A DNA stretch of 64,000 nt from Ophioceras dolichostomum (GCA_003049485.1 PYST01000135.1:33769-97768); one strand, 5' to 3'. Positions 11,412-24,097 are shown, counted from the stretch's first letter. Notes: a model not told the origin generated them from the sequence alone. Numbers and translations: made by a program.

Positions 11412-13531
11412 TCACAGACGGTCAAGGAGACCCTGGCTCTCCAGCAGCAGCACGATCTGGTGAACGATGGACCGCACGGTCTGCGTCTCGACGCTGACGG
11501 TCAGGTCCGCCCTGGCCGGGATCTCGTACGGGTCGTCCACGCCCGTGAAGCCCTTGATCTCTCCCGCCCTCGCGCGCCTGTAGATCCCCCTCTTGTCGGT
11601 GGCCTCGCAGTGCTCGAGCGGGGTCGCCACGTGCACGAGGTAGAAGTCGCCGTACTTCTCCACCAGGTCGCGCGCATGCTGCCTCGCGGTCTCGAAGGGC
11701 GCGATGGGGGCGGCGATGACGGCCGCGCCCGCCCGCGTCAGCTCGGACGCCACGAACGCGATGCGGCCGATGTTCTTGTCGCGGTCCTCGCGGCTGAAGC
11801 CCAGCTCGGACGACAGCTCGCTCCGCACCGTCTCCCCGAGGAGCATCGACACCGACCGGCCCCCCTGCTGGTTCAAGGTCACCTGCAGCGCGCGCGCGAT
11901 CTGGTCCTTGCCGCTGTTCTGGTAGCCCGTCAGCAGGACCGTGAAGCCCTGCGCGGACCGCGCCGGGTGCGACTCGCGCAGCACGCGCACTACCTCCGGG
12001 TACGAGAACCACTCAGGGATCTCCCTACCGCTGCGCAGGCGCGCGCGCAGCTCGGTGCCCGAGATGTTGAGCGTGCGCACGCCCTTGGGTATCTCGTCGA
12101 CGGGCGCGTACTCGTCGCTGTCGGGCAGGTACGTCATCATCTGGAAGGGCACGACCTCGATGCCGAGCTCGTCGCGGTACTTCTCCACCGCGTGCTGCGC
12201 GTCGTAGGGGCCGTAGAAGTCCACCCCCTTGCCGTTCTTCCCGGGCCCGGCGTGGTCGCGTCCCACTATGAAGTGCGTCGCGCCGTGGTTCTTGCGGATG
12301 ATGGCGTGCCAGATGGCCTCGCGTGGCCCGCCCATGCGCATGGCGAGGGGGAGGAGGCCCAGGACCGCCATACCGTTGGGGTAGCGCGGGAGCAGGGCCT
12401 TGTACACGCGCACGCGCGTGAAGTGGTCGATGTCGCCCGGCTTGGTGAGCCCGACCACGGGGTGGATCAACACGTTGGCGTGGTGCGACCGCGCCGCCCG
12501 CACCGTCAGCTCGCGGTGCGCTCGGTGCATCGGGTTGCGCGTCTGGAAGGCGACCACTCGGCTCCAGCCCAGCTTGTCGAAGTGGGTGCGGAGCTCGGCG
12601 GGCGTGTCTGGTTGGTTGGTCGACGTCCTGTCGTGTCAGCTTTCGTTGCCGGGCGTGTCACACCGACTGGCTTTTTTTTTTTCTTTCCCTCGCTAATTCT
12701 TCCATCTTTCTCCGTCTTTGACTAAAGGAACTCAAGGAACTTTACACCTCAGATCTACGAAGTCGTAGTGCTGCAACCGGTTGACCGCCTCGAGGGTGCC
12801 GCCGACATAGAACTCCTTGGCGGTGTTGAAGAGGTAGCTGACGGCCGGGTGCTCTGGATCACCGCCGAACACCTCCTGCGCCTCGACCTGCCTGTTTTGG
12901 AGCAGAATGGCACAAATGATCAGCTTCTGCTTCTTCAGGCCGCAAGGGCGGGGGAAACGGGGTCTCACTCACTTGTCAGGCTGGTAGACATCTTCGACAG
13001 TGAGGATAGCGAGGTTGCGGTCGTCGCGGAAGTCCCGCAGCGTCAACCTGGCGCCTGCCTTGATGCCTTGCGCATCTATTGTCTCCTTGGATAGGTCCAG
13101 GGTTATTGGCATGCTGAAGAGGACGCCATTTTCCAACCGGTTGTTCTTCACCACTCTGGAGGAGGTGCTGACGTTAGCTTCCTATCGGGTTGGAAATGGG
13201 GGAGATGCTCCTCAGGCTTTCCTCAGGCTGTCAATGTGGCGGCAACGTACGAGTTGTAGTCCTTCTTGTTCAGGAAGCCTGTCATTGATTCGTGGCGTAT
13301 TAGCTCTTCGTCCCCTCCTGTCTTTGTGGCCTGTGTGTAGACAGGCTCGAGCGACTACGAACCTTCTAGTGGGGAGAAGCCGCCGGTGAGGAGGAGCTCG
13401 AGATCGCACAGCTGGCGCTCAGTCAGGACGATCGCCGGCAGCTTTTCGGCCTCAGTGGAGAGCTCGACATGGCGAGGAGCATCTCGGGCCAGAAGGTCCT
13501 TGAGGATGCCACCGTGAGGGGAGTTCGCCAT
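11412..13531 (-). CDS. MET3: ATP sulfurylase (sulfate adenylyltransferase)
   Basis: Five exons: 13531-13363, 13278-13251, 13155-12973, 12891-12746, 12607-11412; 573 codons, the length I recall for the Penicillium enzyme. It makes adenosine 5'-phosphosulfate from ATP and sulfate, the first step of sulfate assimilation. The catalytic domain carries QTRNPMHRAH (about residues 197-206, with the HxxH motif) and GRDH (about 291-294). The C-terminal region (from about 395) is the APS-kinase-like domain with GYQNSGKDQIARAL, which in filamentous fungi acts as an allosteric PAPS-sensing domain rather than a kinase. The start MANSPHGG matches family N termini. The second exon is only 28 nt and restores the expected GFLNKKDYNS. 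The first donor (GTTCGT) is non-consensus but phase and similarity support it. Fungal homologues are regulated by sulfur limitation through bZIP factors; I did not find a clear site upstream. Confidence 0.96.
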
Positions 13532-16199
13532 GTTGAAGATTCTGCGAACTTTTGAGTTGGGGTTTTTGTCAAACTGCGTCAAACTTTCCGAGGAACAGCA
13601 CCGGGATACGGATGTGGAAGCGTGTTAGATTCCTTAGTATGGTTTGGCAGTTGAAGGTTTATGTACAGACAGGGCCGTAAGCCCCAGGAACAAGAGCTGG
13701 AGAAAAAACCCGAGCAGAGGTTGTGAAAATCCCACGTTGCTTGCTGGTTGACTTCAACCGGAACGTAATCGGACGGACCCCTAAAACAGCACGCACGCGG
13801 CCAACCCGACCAAGCTTTGAAGCTCGAGCTTCCCGTTGTCCCGTTGTCGCCTCCCGTGTGCTATTTTTTGATTCTTTCAGCGGTAGCGACTAGCGTTGAC
13901 CGGGCCAAAGAGTGTGAGAGCGATCGATGGGATGCTTCTTAGCTCCAATGACGTGCTCAATGCCCACCTCTCTTCCCGCTTGGCGGCTCAGTGATGGCGA
14001 CTCATGTAATCAATGGATGTGGGGAATCCATCCGCCGGTCCAACTGGAAAATAGCCTTCGGACGGACAGGAACTATTGCTGAAACCAAGAGCAGTTAATA
14101 GAATGCTAGTTTCTAGTGGCTTACGCACTCACAGCGGCAGGGGCGGCGGGAGGGATCAATGCCTGAATGTGATCGCTTCAACCGTGAGGAAGACGTTTAC
14201 GGATTACAAAGACACTCTCCCAAGGCCGTTATCAGCCGACTCTCCGCATGAACCAGTGATGCACGAGGACACCTGAGTGGCGTCCAGGGCGTTGCGTGCA
14301 AGGCTGAGGATTTCATAGCCCTCCTCGAACCCCCGAACTGTTTAGTAACGTCCAGTCTTCCGGCCTCCGATCTATACCCCGCCAGATCACCACCGCCACC
14401 ACCTTGTGCTTGCTACCCCTCCATTGTTGCGGCCTTTCCCACTTGGAGCCCCCGCGATGACGCAATTTCATCACCATCAAAGCCAATTGATCCGGCTAAC
14501 AAACCGCGTCCTACCCTGTCTCCTCTCAAGTGAAAAAGTCAGTCAAAGTGAGACCCTGAAATGCCTTCAAATGTCGCGACGCGCCGACAGCCGCACGGCT
14601 CGGTTCGGTCGTCGGTGCCGGTGTGTTGTCAAGCCGACCTGCTGGATTTCTAATAATCGGCGCCGGGAAGCCGGTTTTTTCCTGCCGTCTCATCCACGGG
14701 ACCGTAGGACAGGACTTCGTTGCTACGGCACGCAGAGCGCTGCGGTCGATAGTGTTGCGAGTGCTTGTCGAGTGCCGGGATGGTCAAATATGTACCCGGC
14801 ACCCCTAGGCGCGCTAGCGGCTCTTCCCAACAGGCGCCTCGAAGTTTACCTTCACCAGAACGATCTTTTCATGTGCTTTCGCACGGCATCGAAGCCACCT
14901 ATTTCGACTCTCGATGTCGTGCTTGCCGAGCCCAGCCAAGTCCAGCTTGATGGTCATAGGAGCTTCTCGGCGTGGGGGTGACGATTCGACCGGCGCATTC
15001 TAGAAGTTGTCTTGTCTCGAACTCTTCGTGTGACATTCATTGATGACGGCCCTCCTCGACCACGAGGAACCCCTGGTGGGTAAGGTGAGTTGGGCCCACG
15101 GGAGACTCTCCTGGGGTTTAAGGGTAGCGAGCGACTAGCGAGCCACAAACCCCAGAGCAAACAATGAACAACGACAGGCTTATGTAAAATAGCCGGATCA
15201 GCTCGACGTTCCAAACAAGAGCGAGCATAGATTTAAAGCCTAGGGAATGTTGACCAAAGGCGATTACGGAGCTAGACGTGAAGGCGGCCGGCGTCAATGA
15301 CGGAGAACCTCCGCTTACAATGAGGACCGCTGCCATCACTCGGTCAGCCTCCGGTCCATCTCACGTCTCAGAGACAAACGGGTGATCTTCTGGACGATTC
15401 ATTGGAATAGGAGTATTAGCCACAACGTGCTGCTTGAGCCGAGATCTTGCCGGGCAAGCTGATGAGTCCCTTTGGTTGCTGGGGATGTATCAAGTGAAAA
15501 TAGCCGACGGAGAGAAGCGCCAAAGTCCGGTGATGTGGCGTCACGTGATCTCACTTACATCCGCGTTCACTTGGGTCGATGACTCTCGCAAGAACCGGTT
15601 GACACCAGTAGGCCTGACCTTCTCGGAATGAGAGCTTCCCGTCGTGAAGAAAGCGGAGTCTAGCGCTTTAGGAGGGTTTCTCACGGCGGTGACTGCCGCG
15701 ATCTGACGTTCGTTCCTGGTGTGAACAATTCGAGCTTTTTCCGTCTCTGGAAGTTGGCGTTTGGCCTCTTCTTATTGGGCAACCACCACTCGAAAGAAGG
15801 GGCGCAAGGATCAGCTCCCCGGCCAACCACCCGAGCCAATCCAAGGAGTTGGCTCAACATCATAAAGTCACCCAACACCAGCTACACTGTTGCCGCATCA
15901 TTTTCTGCCGCTCAAGTTCTTGTATTCAAATGCTTTATCTTTGATCTGGAGTATTAAAAGTTGCACTAGCCTTTCCGCATCGTTTTGTTTTGGGCACCTC
16001 TTTCTCATCAGGAAGGGCCTCGGCGCGACTTATTTGTTTACTTTACTCCGCAAGGCGCCGGTCTCGAATCACCAGTTCGCACCACCACCTCCACCCCGAC
16101 CCGGCTCCGGAGGACCGTGCCGGCTTCGGCGACCGCCAACTGTTCAAGTTCACGCCTTAGTTTATCACATCCATAATCACCAGATAATTCTCCGCAAAA
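13532..16199. other. Intergenic region between two divergent genes
   Basis: About 2.7 kb separating the ATP sulfurylase start from the GH3 leader. It presumably contains both promoters. The longest frame (14406-14981) has a composition unlike the neighbouring genes and matches nothing I recognise. No RNA gene or repeat is evident. Confidence 0.5.
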
Positions 16200-16334
16200 A
16201 TGTCGTCGTCCGTCGTGACCCCTCTCAAGGAAGGCGAATCCACTAGCCCATCAGCCGCCATGGACCACCCAGAGGCCGCACCAGACCCCGACAAGACCAG
16301 TTGACTCCGACGGGTCACGCAAAGCATCCCCTTC
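16200..16334 (+). other. Coding-looking leader in frame with GH3 gene, interrupted by TGA at 16302-16304
   Basis: ATG at 16200 opens 34 codons (rich in Pro, Ser, Asp, Glu) that end in TGA at 16302. The ten codons after the TGA are in the same frame and run straight into the ATG at 16335 used for the beta-glucosidase. An acidic, Pro-rich cytosolic tail followed by basic residues before a membrane anchor is what a type II membrane glycosidase would have. It may be an interrupted N-terminal extension, a uORF, or a sequence error. A rescuing intron is unlikely: the GT at 16300 and the AG at 16324 are only 25 nt apart. Confidence 0.5.
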
Positions 16335-19300
16335 ATGAGGACTAAGAAAGGCTTTGTAGTGACCCTTATCGTAGTAACCATGGTGATCGGCGGAGGTCTG
16401 GCGGGCCTCGCGGCGCTGCCGAGGCCTAACAGCGGAAACAGCTCGGGCGACTCCAGCGGCGGCCAGGACGTCGGCGCGGACGCCATCCGCGACGACACGT
16501 TCTTCTACGGCCAGTCGCCACCGGTGTACCCGTCTCCGGAGACGACGGGGACCGACATGTGGTCTGATGCGGTCGCCAAGGCGAGGGCGGTCGTGGCTAA
16601 CATGACCATGGAGGAAAGGCTCAGCCTGACGGCCGGCAAGGGCAGCAACAACAGCTGTCCGGGCAACATCCTCGCCGTGCCTAGAGTTGGGTTTCCTGGG
16701 CTCTGTCTGGCGGATGCCGGCCAGGGCCTCCGGGGTACCGACTTTGTCAGTTCGTGGCCGAGCGGCATTCACGTTGGCGCCAGGTGAGATGGCCCCCTTC
16801 CTTGTCTCTCTCCTTCAGACCTCCCCACGCTTTTCTGTTCATCTTCCAACAGGTTCCTGGTGATGATGATCCACAGAAGCTAATGGAATTCTATGTTTCA
16901 GTTGGAATCGCGCTCTGGCGCTGCAGCGAGCGTTTGGGATGGGCGGAGAGTTCAAGAAGAAGGGAGCGAACGTACTTCTGGGACCCGTGGTCGGTCCATT
17001 GGGGAGGACGGTGCAGGGTGGTCGGAACTGGGAAGGTTTGTTCCATCCATCAGTCTCTGGAGAGACGGCTTGAGGCCAGTATGCTTCCAGCTGAGGGTAC
17101 TGACGATGAACATCGAAACAGCATTCTCGGTGGACCCATATCTTTCCGGCGACCTGGTGGACGCAACAGTTAAGGGCATTCAACAGGCTGGAGTCATTGC
17201 GAGCACCAAGGTAAGCAGGTACCTCACGGTCGCCCCAAATCTCTCGGTTGTGGCATCCTCGGCTGACTTGTCTGTTCGTATAGCACTTCATTGGGAACGA
17301 ACAGGAGACGAACAGGCAGCCGGGGGCTAAGGTTCAGGCTGTGTCGTCGAATATTGATGATCGAACGATGCATGAGTTCTATCTCTGGTAACTATCACCC
17401 CGATCCGTCCGCCCGGGATGATTATGCGAGGAGCCTATTTGACCGCTGACTCTGTTGGACTTGGTAGGCCTTTCCAAGATGCTGTGCACGCTGGGACTGG
17501 CAGCGTCATGTGTTCATACCAGAGACTCAACAACTCGTACGGTTGTCAAAATAGCAAGATCTTAAACGGTCTCCTCAAGACTGAGCTGGGTTTCCAGGTA
17601 CGTGTAGACCTTCGTAGCCACCCACACACATATATCGCATCATTTGCCGCCCACCTGCTAACCACCTCGCAACTTCAAACAGGGCCATGTGGTGTCAGAT
17701 TGGGGCGCTCAACACGCCGGAGTCGGGGCGGCCTTGGCTGGCATGGACCTCGCCATGCCGGGAGACGGCCGGCTTTGGGGCAGCGAACTGGTCACCGCAG
17801 TGAAGAACGGGTCAGTCTCTGAAGCACGCGCAATCGACATGGCCATCAGGTAAGACCTTTTACCTAGATAATTCTTAGCCTCCCCATCGAGTTGTATGGA
17901 AACGGCTTGGCTGATGAGACCATTAGAATCCTCGCGCCCTGGTATCTGGCAGGCCAGGACTCCGACTTCCCAGCCCCTGGTAGCGGCATGGCCGCAGACC
18001 TTACGAAGCCTCACCGGATAGTGGACGCGAGGAACTCCTCTGATAAGTCCACCCTCTTCGAAGGTGCCGTGCAGGGCCATGTCCTCCTCAAGAACATACG
18101 CAACGCCCTGCCGCTCCAGAAGCCGAAACTGCTGTCCATCTTCGGCTACTCTGCCAAGGCGCCCGACCAGAACAACTACCAGAACGGAATCATCCCACCA
18201 TGGCTGTGGGGCGCCGAGTCCTTCCAGTACAACGACGTCTTCACGGCATTCACAAGCATCGACGTCACCAACAGAAGCTACGCCGGCATCGCCCCCAACG
18301 GCACGCTCTTCTCCGGCGGCGGGTCGGGCGCCACAAGCCAGTCGCTCGTCAGCGCGCCCTTCGACGCCATCACGCAGCAGTGCCTCGAGGACGACACCAT
18401 GATGTTCTGGGACTTCACGAGGGGCACGCCCGAGGTCAACCCCATGTCGGACGCCTGCCTCGTCATCGTCAACGCCGCCGCGTCCGAGGGCTACGACCGG
18501 CCGACCCTCCGCGACGACTACACAGACGGCCTGATCCTGCACGTCGCGGCGCGGTGCAACAACACGGTGGTTATCTTCCACAACGCGGGGCCCCGCCTGG
18601 TCGACCGGTTCGTCGACCACGACAACGTCACGGCCCTCATCTTCGCCCACCTCCCCGGCCAGTCCTCGGGCGCGGCCCTGACCTCCATCCTTTACGGCCG
18701 CTCCAACCCTTCGGGGAAGCTGCCCTACACGGTGGCGCGCAACGAGTCCGACTACGGCGGGCTCGACAGGCCGGCTTCACCAGAGGGCAGGTACGCCATC
18801 TACCCGCAGGCGAACTTCAGCGAGGGCGTCTTCGTCGACTACCGCCACTTTGACGCGCGCGACATCGCGCCCCGCTACGAGTTCGGCTTCGGCCTGTCGT
18901 ACACGACCTTCGGGTACGCGAACCTGCGCGTCGGCAAGACGGCCGCCGGCTCGAACGTCACGGCCCCTTCGTACCCGACGGGCCCCGTCGCATCGGGCGG
19001 CCACGCGGACCTGTGGACGGAGCTCGTGACCGTCACGGCCGAGGTGTCCAACACGGGCGCGGTCGCCGGCGCCGAGGCCGCGCAGCTGTACGTCGCGCTG
19101 CCTGGTGCTGGCCCTGGCGCTGGAGGGTCGTCGGCGGGGATCGGTGGCGTGCCGGTGAGGCAGCTGAGGGGCTTCGAGAAGCCGTTCCTCAACGTGTCGC
19201 AGACGGCTACCGTGTCCTTCGAGCTCAAGAGGCGGGATCTGAGCGTCTGGGACGTGGCGGCGCAGAAGTGGCTGCTTCAGGCCGGGACGTACACCGTCTG

Positions 19301-19355
19301 GGTGGGCGCGAGTAGCCGGATCCTGCCGCTGAACGGGACTTTCACTATTCCTTGA
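16335..19355 (+). CDS. GH3 beta-glucosidase, signal-anchored (type II membrane)
   Basis: Seven exons in phase: 16335-16783, 16902-17035, 17122-17210, 17284-17387, 17468-17597, 17683-17849, 17927-19355; 833 codons. It hydrolyses terminal beta-linked glucose from cellobiose or related glucosides. A hydrophobic segment at about residues 6-28 (GFVVTLIVVTMVIGGGLAGL) after basic residues looks like a signal anchor. Family landmarks: the KHFIGNEQE region (K224-H225), the nucleophile Asp in VVSDWGAQH (D308), the second alpha/beta domain (about 390-600) and a C-terminal fibronectin-III-like domain from about residue 690 that begins after FGFGLSYTTF. Many NxS/T sites suggest glycosylation. The donor at 17036 (GTTTGT) is weak but keeps phase. 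The in-frame leader upstream (16200-16334) raises the question of where translation truly starts; the ATG at 16335 gives a complete enzyme. Confidence 0.93.
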
Positions 19356-19827
19356 TGGGAGGGAGGAGGGCTTATCATTGTGGCCCTGCCCGCCCTCCTT
19401 GTCTTCATGCATTTCGTTAATACTGGCTTCTTAGGGGTGGAGTTTTAATGTTTTTTTTTCTGATGGCTTAATGTGTACAAAACAACAGGGGTTTCTAGGT
19501 ATCATTCTCAACGTTGTCTGCGCGTTTGTTTCCTCCGGCTAAGTACCTATGTGCCTATGGAGGTACGTGAACGGGCGGAAGTGGAACGTTTTCTTTGTAT
19601 ATATCTTCAGTCAGAGTCCCTCCTAGTAGTTAATGATAGGGTACCTCTCTTTAAATCGACGAGGCATTTCAACCAAGTTGCTCTGATATCCAGGGCTCAG
19701 TGACGAGTTATTGGAAAGCAAGTTCACGGCAGCGATCATGGAATCCTCTGTCATTGGCATTAAGACGTTGCATTTCCCATTACTTTACTTTTCCATGTTG
19801 GACCCCAAACGCCGCGAAGTTCCAAAA
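19356..19827. other. Intergenic region between converging 3' ends
   Basis: AT-richer spacer between the GH3 and LTV1 stop codons. It probably contains both 3' UTRs; nothing else is recognised. Confidence 0.6.
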
Positions 19828-21241
19828 TCATTGCCTCGTCGGTATCCTCGCCGGGCCGAGTCCCTTCCTGATCTCATCCAGCTCAGCCACCCCGCCTGTA
19901 TAGCCCTTCTTGGTGCCACCCCTCTTGCCCCTCTTCTGGGGAAGTTTGTGCGCGCCCAGGAACTCGTCCAGGATCCCGTCGAAGTCGGACCGTAGGGGCC
20001 CTTGCACGCTCGAGGCCGTAGACACCGCCGACACGGACGCCATGTCGTCCATATCATCCCCGGCATGGTACTCCTCCTCGATCTTGTCGAACCTGGCGTC
20101 GAGGATGGTGAGCTGCTCGTTGCGCACCAACGACGACGACGTCATCGAAAAGCCCGTCTGTGCGGTCAGAGCTCCCTTTCGTTTCTTCCGCCGGCCACCG
20201 CTGGTGGTTGTCGTCCATATTGACGACTGCATCTCTGAGCGGGCTGGCGCAGCTGCCGCGCCCGTCTTCTTCTCCACGTTCTGATCTTTTTTGAACTTCT
20301 TGAAGTCCTCCAGCCACTCCTGCGAAGGGCCTTCGCTTGGCTGCTCCTGCTCCCGCTCCTGCTCTTGCCCGCCGGCCTTCGTCTCTACTAGCTGTGGCAC
20401 TCGGTCGCCGTCGTCGTCTTTGTACTCCTTGTCTGGCTTGGCAGTGTGGTCTGACTCCCATCCATCGCCGTCCTCGAATTCTTCCGGGTAGGTTTCTGGG
20501 TAGGTGTCGTCGAATTCGTATTCATCTAGTTCCTTCGGGTCCTTCGCAAGCTCCTGGAAGATGTCCTCATCGTCGTCTACGAACGCATCGTCCTCCAACG
20601 CCTCGAGGACCTCCCGGAGTCGGGGGTCCATGTCCGGCTGGAAGCCCGCGATCGCATCCGGAACGTCTTGTTGCGACTGGTATGTGGCCCTGGGGAGATC
20701 TTTAGAGGGCAGAATATCGGCATCTAGAAGGTCCTCTGAGCGGTCCTTGAGGTCCATCTCGCGGAGAGCGGCCTCCAGCGACTGCTGTTTCTGCTTTCCC
20801 TTGCCGCTGTTCTGTCCCAGTGTAGACTCCACAAACACAGCCTCGCCCGTGCCGGACCCCAGATTGCGGAGGTGCTGCATGTAGTCGTACTCTGTGTCGT
20901 CGAAGTAGACGCCATAGTTCGCCGCTTCGCCTTCGTTGTCTCGGATGCTCAGTGCGTCAGACCCCAGCTCCGAGGCGAGGTCGCCCAACTGCTTCGCTTT
21001 GGATGCATTCGGGAGATGAGTGGGGTTGAGCACCATAGACGGCGCGGCCTCATCGTGGATAAGGGGGTCATTTTGGGGCCGGTGGACGAGCTTAAAGTGC
21101 GTCGCCGTTTTTTTGTTGCTGTGGCCGAGATGTCAGCGATCGCTGATACATTGCGACAGCCGTGGACGACGGCAATTGGAGGGGTCGTTTCTGCCCAGTT
21201 GTGTGACAGGTCCCAACTTACATCCACTTTCCCTTTGGCAT
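19828..21241 (-). CDS. LTV1: Ltv1, 40S ribosomal subunit assembly factor
   Basis: Two exons, 21241-21222 (20 nt) and 21118-19828; 436 codons. Splicing joins MPKGKW to INKKTATHFKLVHRPQNDP, the conserved Ltv1 N terminus, followed by PSMVLNPT. Ltv1 is a non-ribosomal factor of late pre-40S particles, needed for small-subunit head maturation and export. The middle is strongly acidic (Asp/Glu clusters around DDDEDIFQELAKDP) and the C-terminal part carries basic Lys/Arg patches (GGRRKKRKGA), as in the family. The gene is divergent from LSG1 with 376 nt between start codons. Confidence 0.95.
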
Positions 21242-21617
21242 CTTGGCGGCGATCGAGGTGACAAAGGAGTGATATAGGGAGACCGATGAGAGAACGCCAA
21301 ACCGAAGCCGAAAGCTGGAATACTCCGGATCCTGAGCCGTGGGCGTGATGCACTGAGGAGGGGTCGCAAAAAATAACCCCGTCCAATTTTTTTTCTCTGC
21401 TTTCTCTTATCTTATCAGCACGTCATCATCAACTCTAGCCGCGCAGTGAGTTTTGCCCCTCTATTTCTCAGCAAACTTCGACGGCGAGTTCTTTCTTTCT
21501 GCCTGGACGGGTATATCATCCATATTCCTGAGTTCTTCATACGGGAAGCTTGCGTCTTTCTCAAAAATAACATTTCAGGTTTCCCACAAGCTCCTGTTGA
21601 TCTCACAATCGTCCAAG
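21242..21617. promoter_or_regulatory. Shared divergent promoter region of LTV1 and LSG1
   Basis: 376 nt separate the start codons of two ribosome-assembly genes transcribed outward. The LSG1 side is pyrimidine-rich (around 21390-21415), as is common in fungal 5' leaders. I see no certain factor site. Confidence 0.6.
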
Positions 21618-23774
21618 ATGCCGCAAGCCAAGTCCAAGACGTCCGTCGGACTAGGCAATGCCCTCATGAATGATCGATTCGGCAAAGGCAAGGGAACCGA
21701 TCGGAGGAAAGGAGGCGCCGTCACGAGGACAAACCATGCCACCGGCGAACAGGTAGAGATTCACACTCCACGACTGACTCCATCTCATGTCTACGAGCCA
21801 TCATGATGCTGACCTCGGCACACAGTATATTGTCAACGATCGGGAGGAGGCTGCCTGGGTGAAGATGCGATCCATCACAGAGCAGGGTGCTTTGGATGAG
21901 TTCCTGGCTACGGCCGAGCTTGCCGGTACAGATTTCACGGCGGAGAAAATGAATAACGTGAAGATCATTCATACCGACTCCAAGAACCCCTACCTGCTCT
22001 CCGCGGCCGAGGAGAGGGTCGTCTTAGGAAAACAGAGAGACCACAGGGCAAGGTTAACTGTGCCAAGGCGGCCGCACTGGGATTCTTCCACTACCCGAGA
22101 GGAGCTGGATGCTATGGAGCGCGAGGCATTCCTGGAGTGGCGCCGTGGGCTCGCGGAGCTTCAAGAGACGCACGACCTCCTGATGACGCCATTCGAACGC
22201 AACCTTGAGGTCTGGCGGCAGCTTTGGCGAGTAATCGAGAGATCTGACCTTGTTGTCCAGATCGTGGATGCCCGGAATCCGCTTCTTTTCCGCTCAGAAG
22301 ATTTGGAGCACTATGTCAAGACGGTCGATCCCAAAAAAGAGAACCTTCTTCTCATCAACAAGGCGGACATGATGACGTACAATCAGAGGAAGGCCTGGGC
22401 GAAATACCTGAAAGACCACAAGATCGCATACAAGTTTTTCTCCGCCCACCTAGCCAAGGAGATGAACGAGGCGAGGGAGTCTGACAGCGAAGCAGGGGAT
22501 GATGACGAAGATGAGTCTGATTCCGAGGAGAGAGAAGGAGGGGATGGCGGCGCGAACCTCCAATCCGAGGAGGCAGAGGAAGCCGTGGACCAAGCAGCCG
22601 ACGATTCCACCGGCAAGAAAGGGGCTAGCCACGATGACTCGGGAGATAGCGATGAGGATGCAAGAATTCTCACAGTAGAGGAGCTTGAGGAGCTTTTCCT
22701 GCAGCATGCCCCTGAGAACCAAGGTAAGGTGTCCATTCATCCGCCCCAATAGGTTGTAGGGACATGGTGTTGAGGGACGAGTTCTCACCTGATCAACACA
22801 CAGATCCCAGTCACAAGTTGCAAATTGGCCTGGTTGGATATCCAAACGTGGGAAAATCTTCTACCATCAACGCCCTCATAGGGGCGAAGAAAGTCTCGGT
22901 TTCTTCTACCCCTGGCAAGACGAAGCACTTTCAGACGATTCATCTCAGCGAAAAGGTTGTTCTGTGCGACTGCCCCGGTTTGGTCTTCCCCAACTTCGCA
23001 AACACGAAGGCGGACCTAGTCTGCAACGGTGTGCTCCCCATCGACCAGCTGCGCGAGTTCACAGGGCCAGCCGCTCTCGTCGCCCACAGGATACCCAAGC
23101 CCTTCCTCGAGGCCGTGTACGGTATCACCATCCGCACTAGACCACTGGAGGAAGGCGGCACAGGAGTACCCACCGCAGAAGAACTGCTGATGGCGTACGC
23201 CCGCGCAAGAGGGTTCACCAAGACCGGCGTGGGCCAGCCGGACGAGTCGAGGGCGGCAAGGTACATCCTGAAAGATTACGTGAACGGCAAGCTGCTCTAC
23301 TGCGAGCCACCCCCGAGCGACGACGACGACGCAACCGACCCCATGGACTTCAACCGCGAGCTGTATGATCTAGCCCACCTGCCAGAGAAGCGGAGGCTAG
23401 CGCTCGCAGCCGCTATGGACGCCATGTCGATGACGGAGGACGGGGCCTCCTTGGCAGACACGGATGTTCTGGCACTGCCAGCAGGCCCGAAGTCGCAGAG
23501 GCTGGACAAAACCTTCTTCGGGCCTGGCCGTGGGAACGCCGGGCATCTCAACAGGCCGTTCAGCTACAAGTACACAGAGCAGGGGCAACAAGCCATAGGC
23601 AGCTCTGGGAAGCAGCTGTCTGGAAGGAAGGCGAGGGCAATGGCGGCTTTGGAGCAAAACATCGACGTCAAGGACGTCCAGATGTCTGGGAAGAAGCATT
23701 TCAAGGGAGGCGCTAAAATGAAGGTGAAAAGGCGGACGAACAAGCAGGATGAGGATGAATTGGAGGCGAGGTAG
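21618..23774 (+). CDS. LSG1: Lsg1, circularly permuted GTPase of 60S maturation
   Basis: Three exons: 21618-21752, 21826-22723, 22804-23774; 667 codons. Lsg1 is the cytoplasmic GTPase that triggers release of the export adaptor Nmd3 from pre-60S subunits. Permuted order is visible: G4 motif NKAD (about residues 223-226) precedes G1 GYPNVGKSS (about 355-363), followed by the T-rich switch (STPGKTKHFQT) and G3 DCPG (about 400-403). The segment between G4 and G1 contains the family's acidic insertion (about 240-300). The N terminus is basic with GNALMNDRFGKGKG, and the C terminus is Lys-rich (HFKGGAKMKVKRR). Both introns have consensus-like sites and preserve phase. Confidence 0.96.
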
Positions 23775-24097
23775 GCGAATAATGGTCTTGCTAGACTGAG
23801 ACCTGGGTATCCGTTATTGGAATTGAAAGGGCGTCACCACAGGTCCATCATCTAGGTGAAAGAAAAAACCATGGTTTGTGATGCGACTGATGCCTCAGGA
23901 GAGTGGTCCTCATTTGGGATTCTATTGCCTAATTAGGCTTAGTACTGTGCCGGTCGGACTGAATTAAATAGGAATTTCCTCCACGACGCGTCGTCGCGAT
24001 TCTCACCGCGTAAAGTGCCAAACTTCCCCACCAAGTATCCCACGGTGGGCAAACTGTTGATCAACCGCTGCAAAACCCCATACCACCAAGCCTCACA
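23775..24097. other. Short intergenic region
   Basis: 3' UTR of LSG1 and promoter of RFC4, in the same orientation. Nothing further is recognised. Confidence 0.6.

Noticed and set aside
11349..12725. 458-codon plus-strand open frame
   Set aside because: Exactly antisense to the last exon of ATP sulfurylase, whose protein is unmistakable; the plus frame is open because of GC-rich codon bias.
14406..14981. 191-codon plus-strand frame between ATP sulfurylase and GH3
   Set aside because: Irregular composition, no motif, and no splice-consistent extension; it looks like a chance frame.
11412..19355. Secondary-metabolite or sulfur-utilisation cluster around ATP sulfurylase and GH3
   Set aside because: Neighbours are unrelated housekeeping or wall-degrading genes; no backbone synthase, transporter or regulator is seen.
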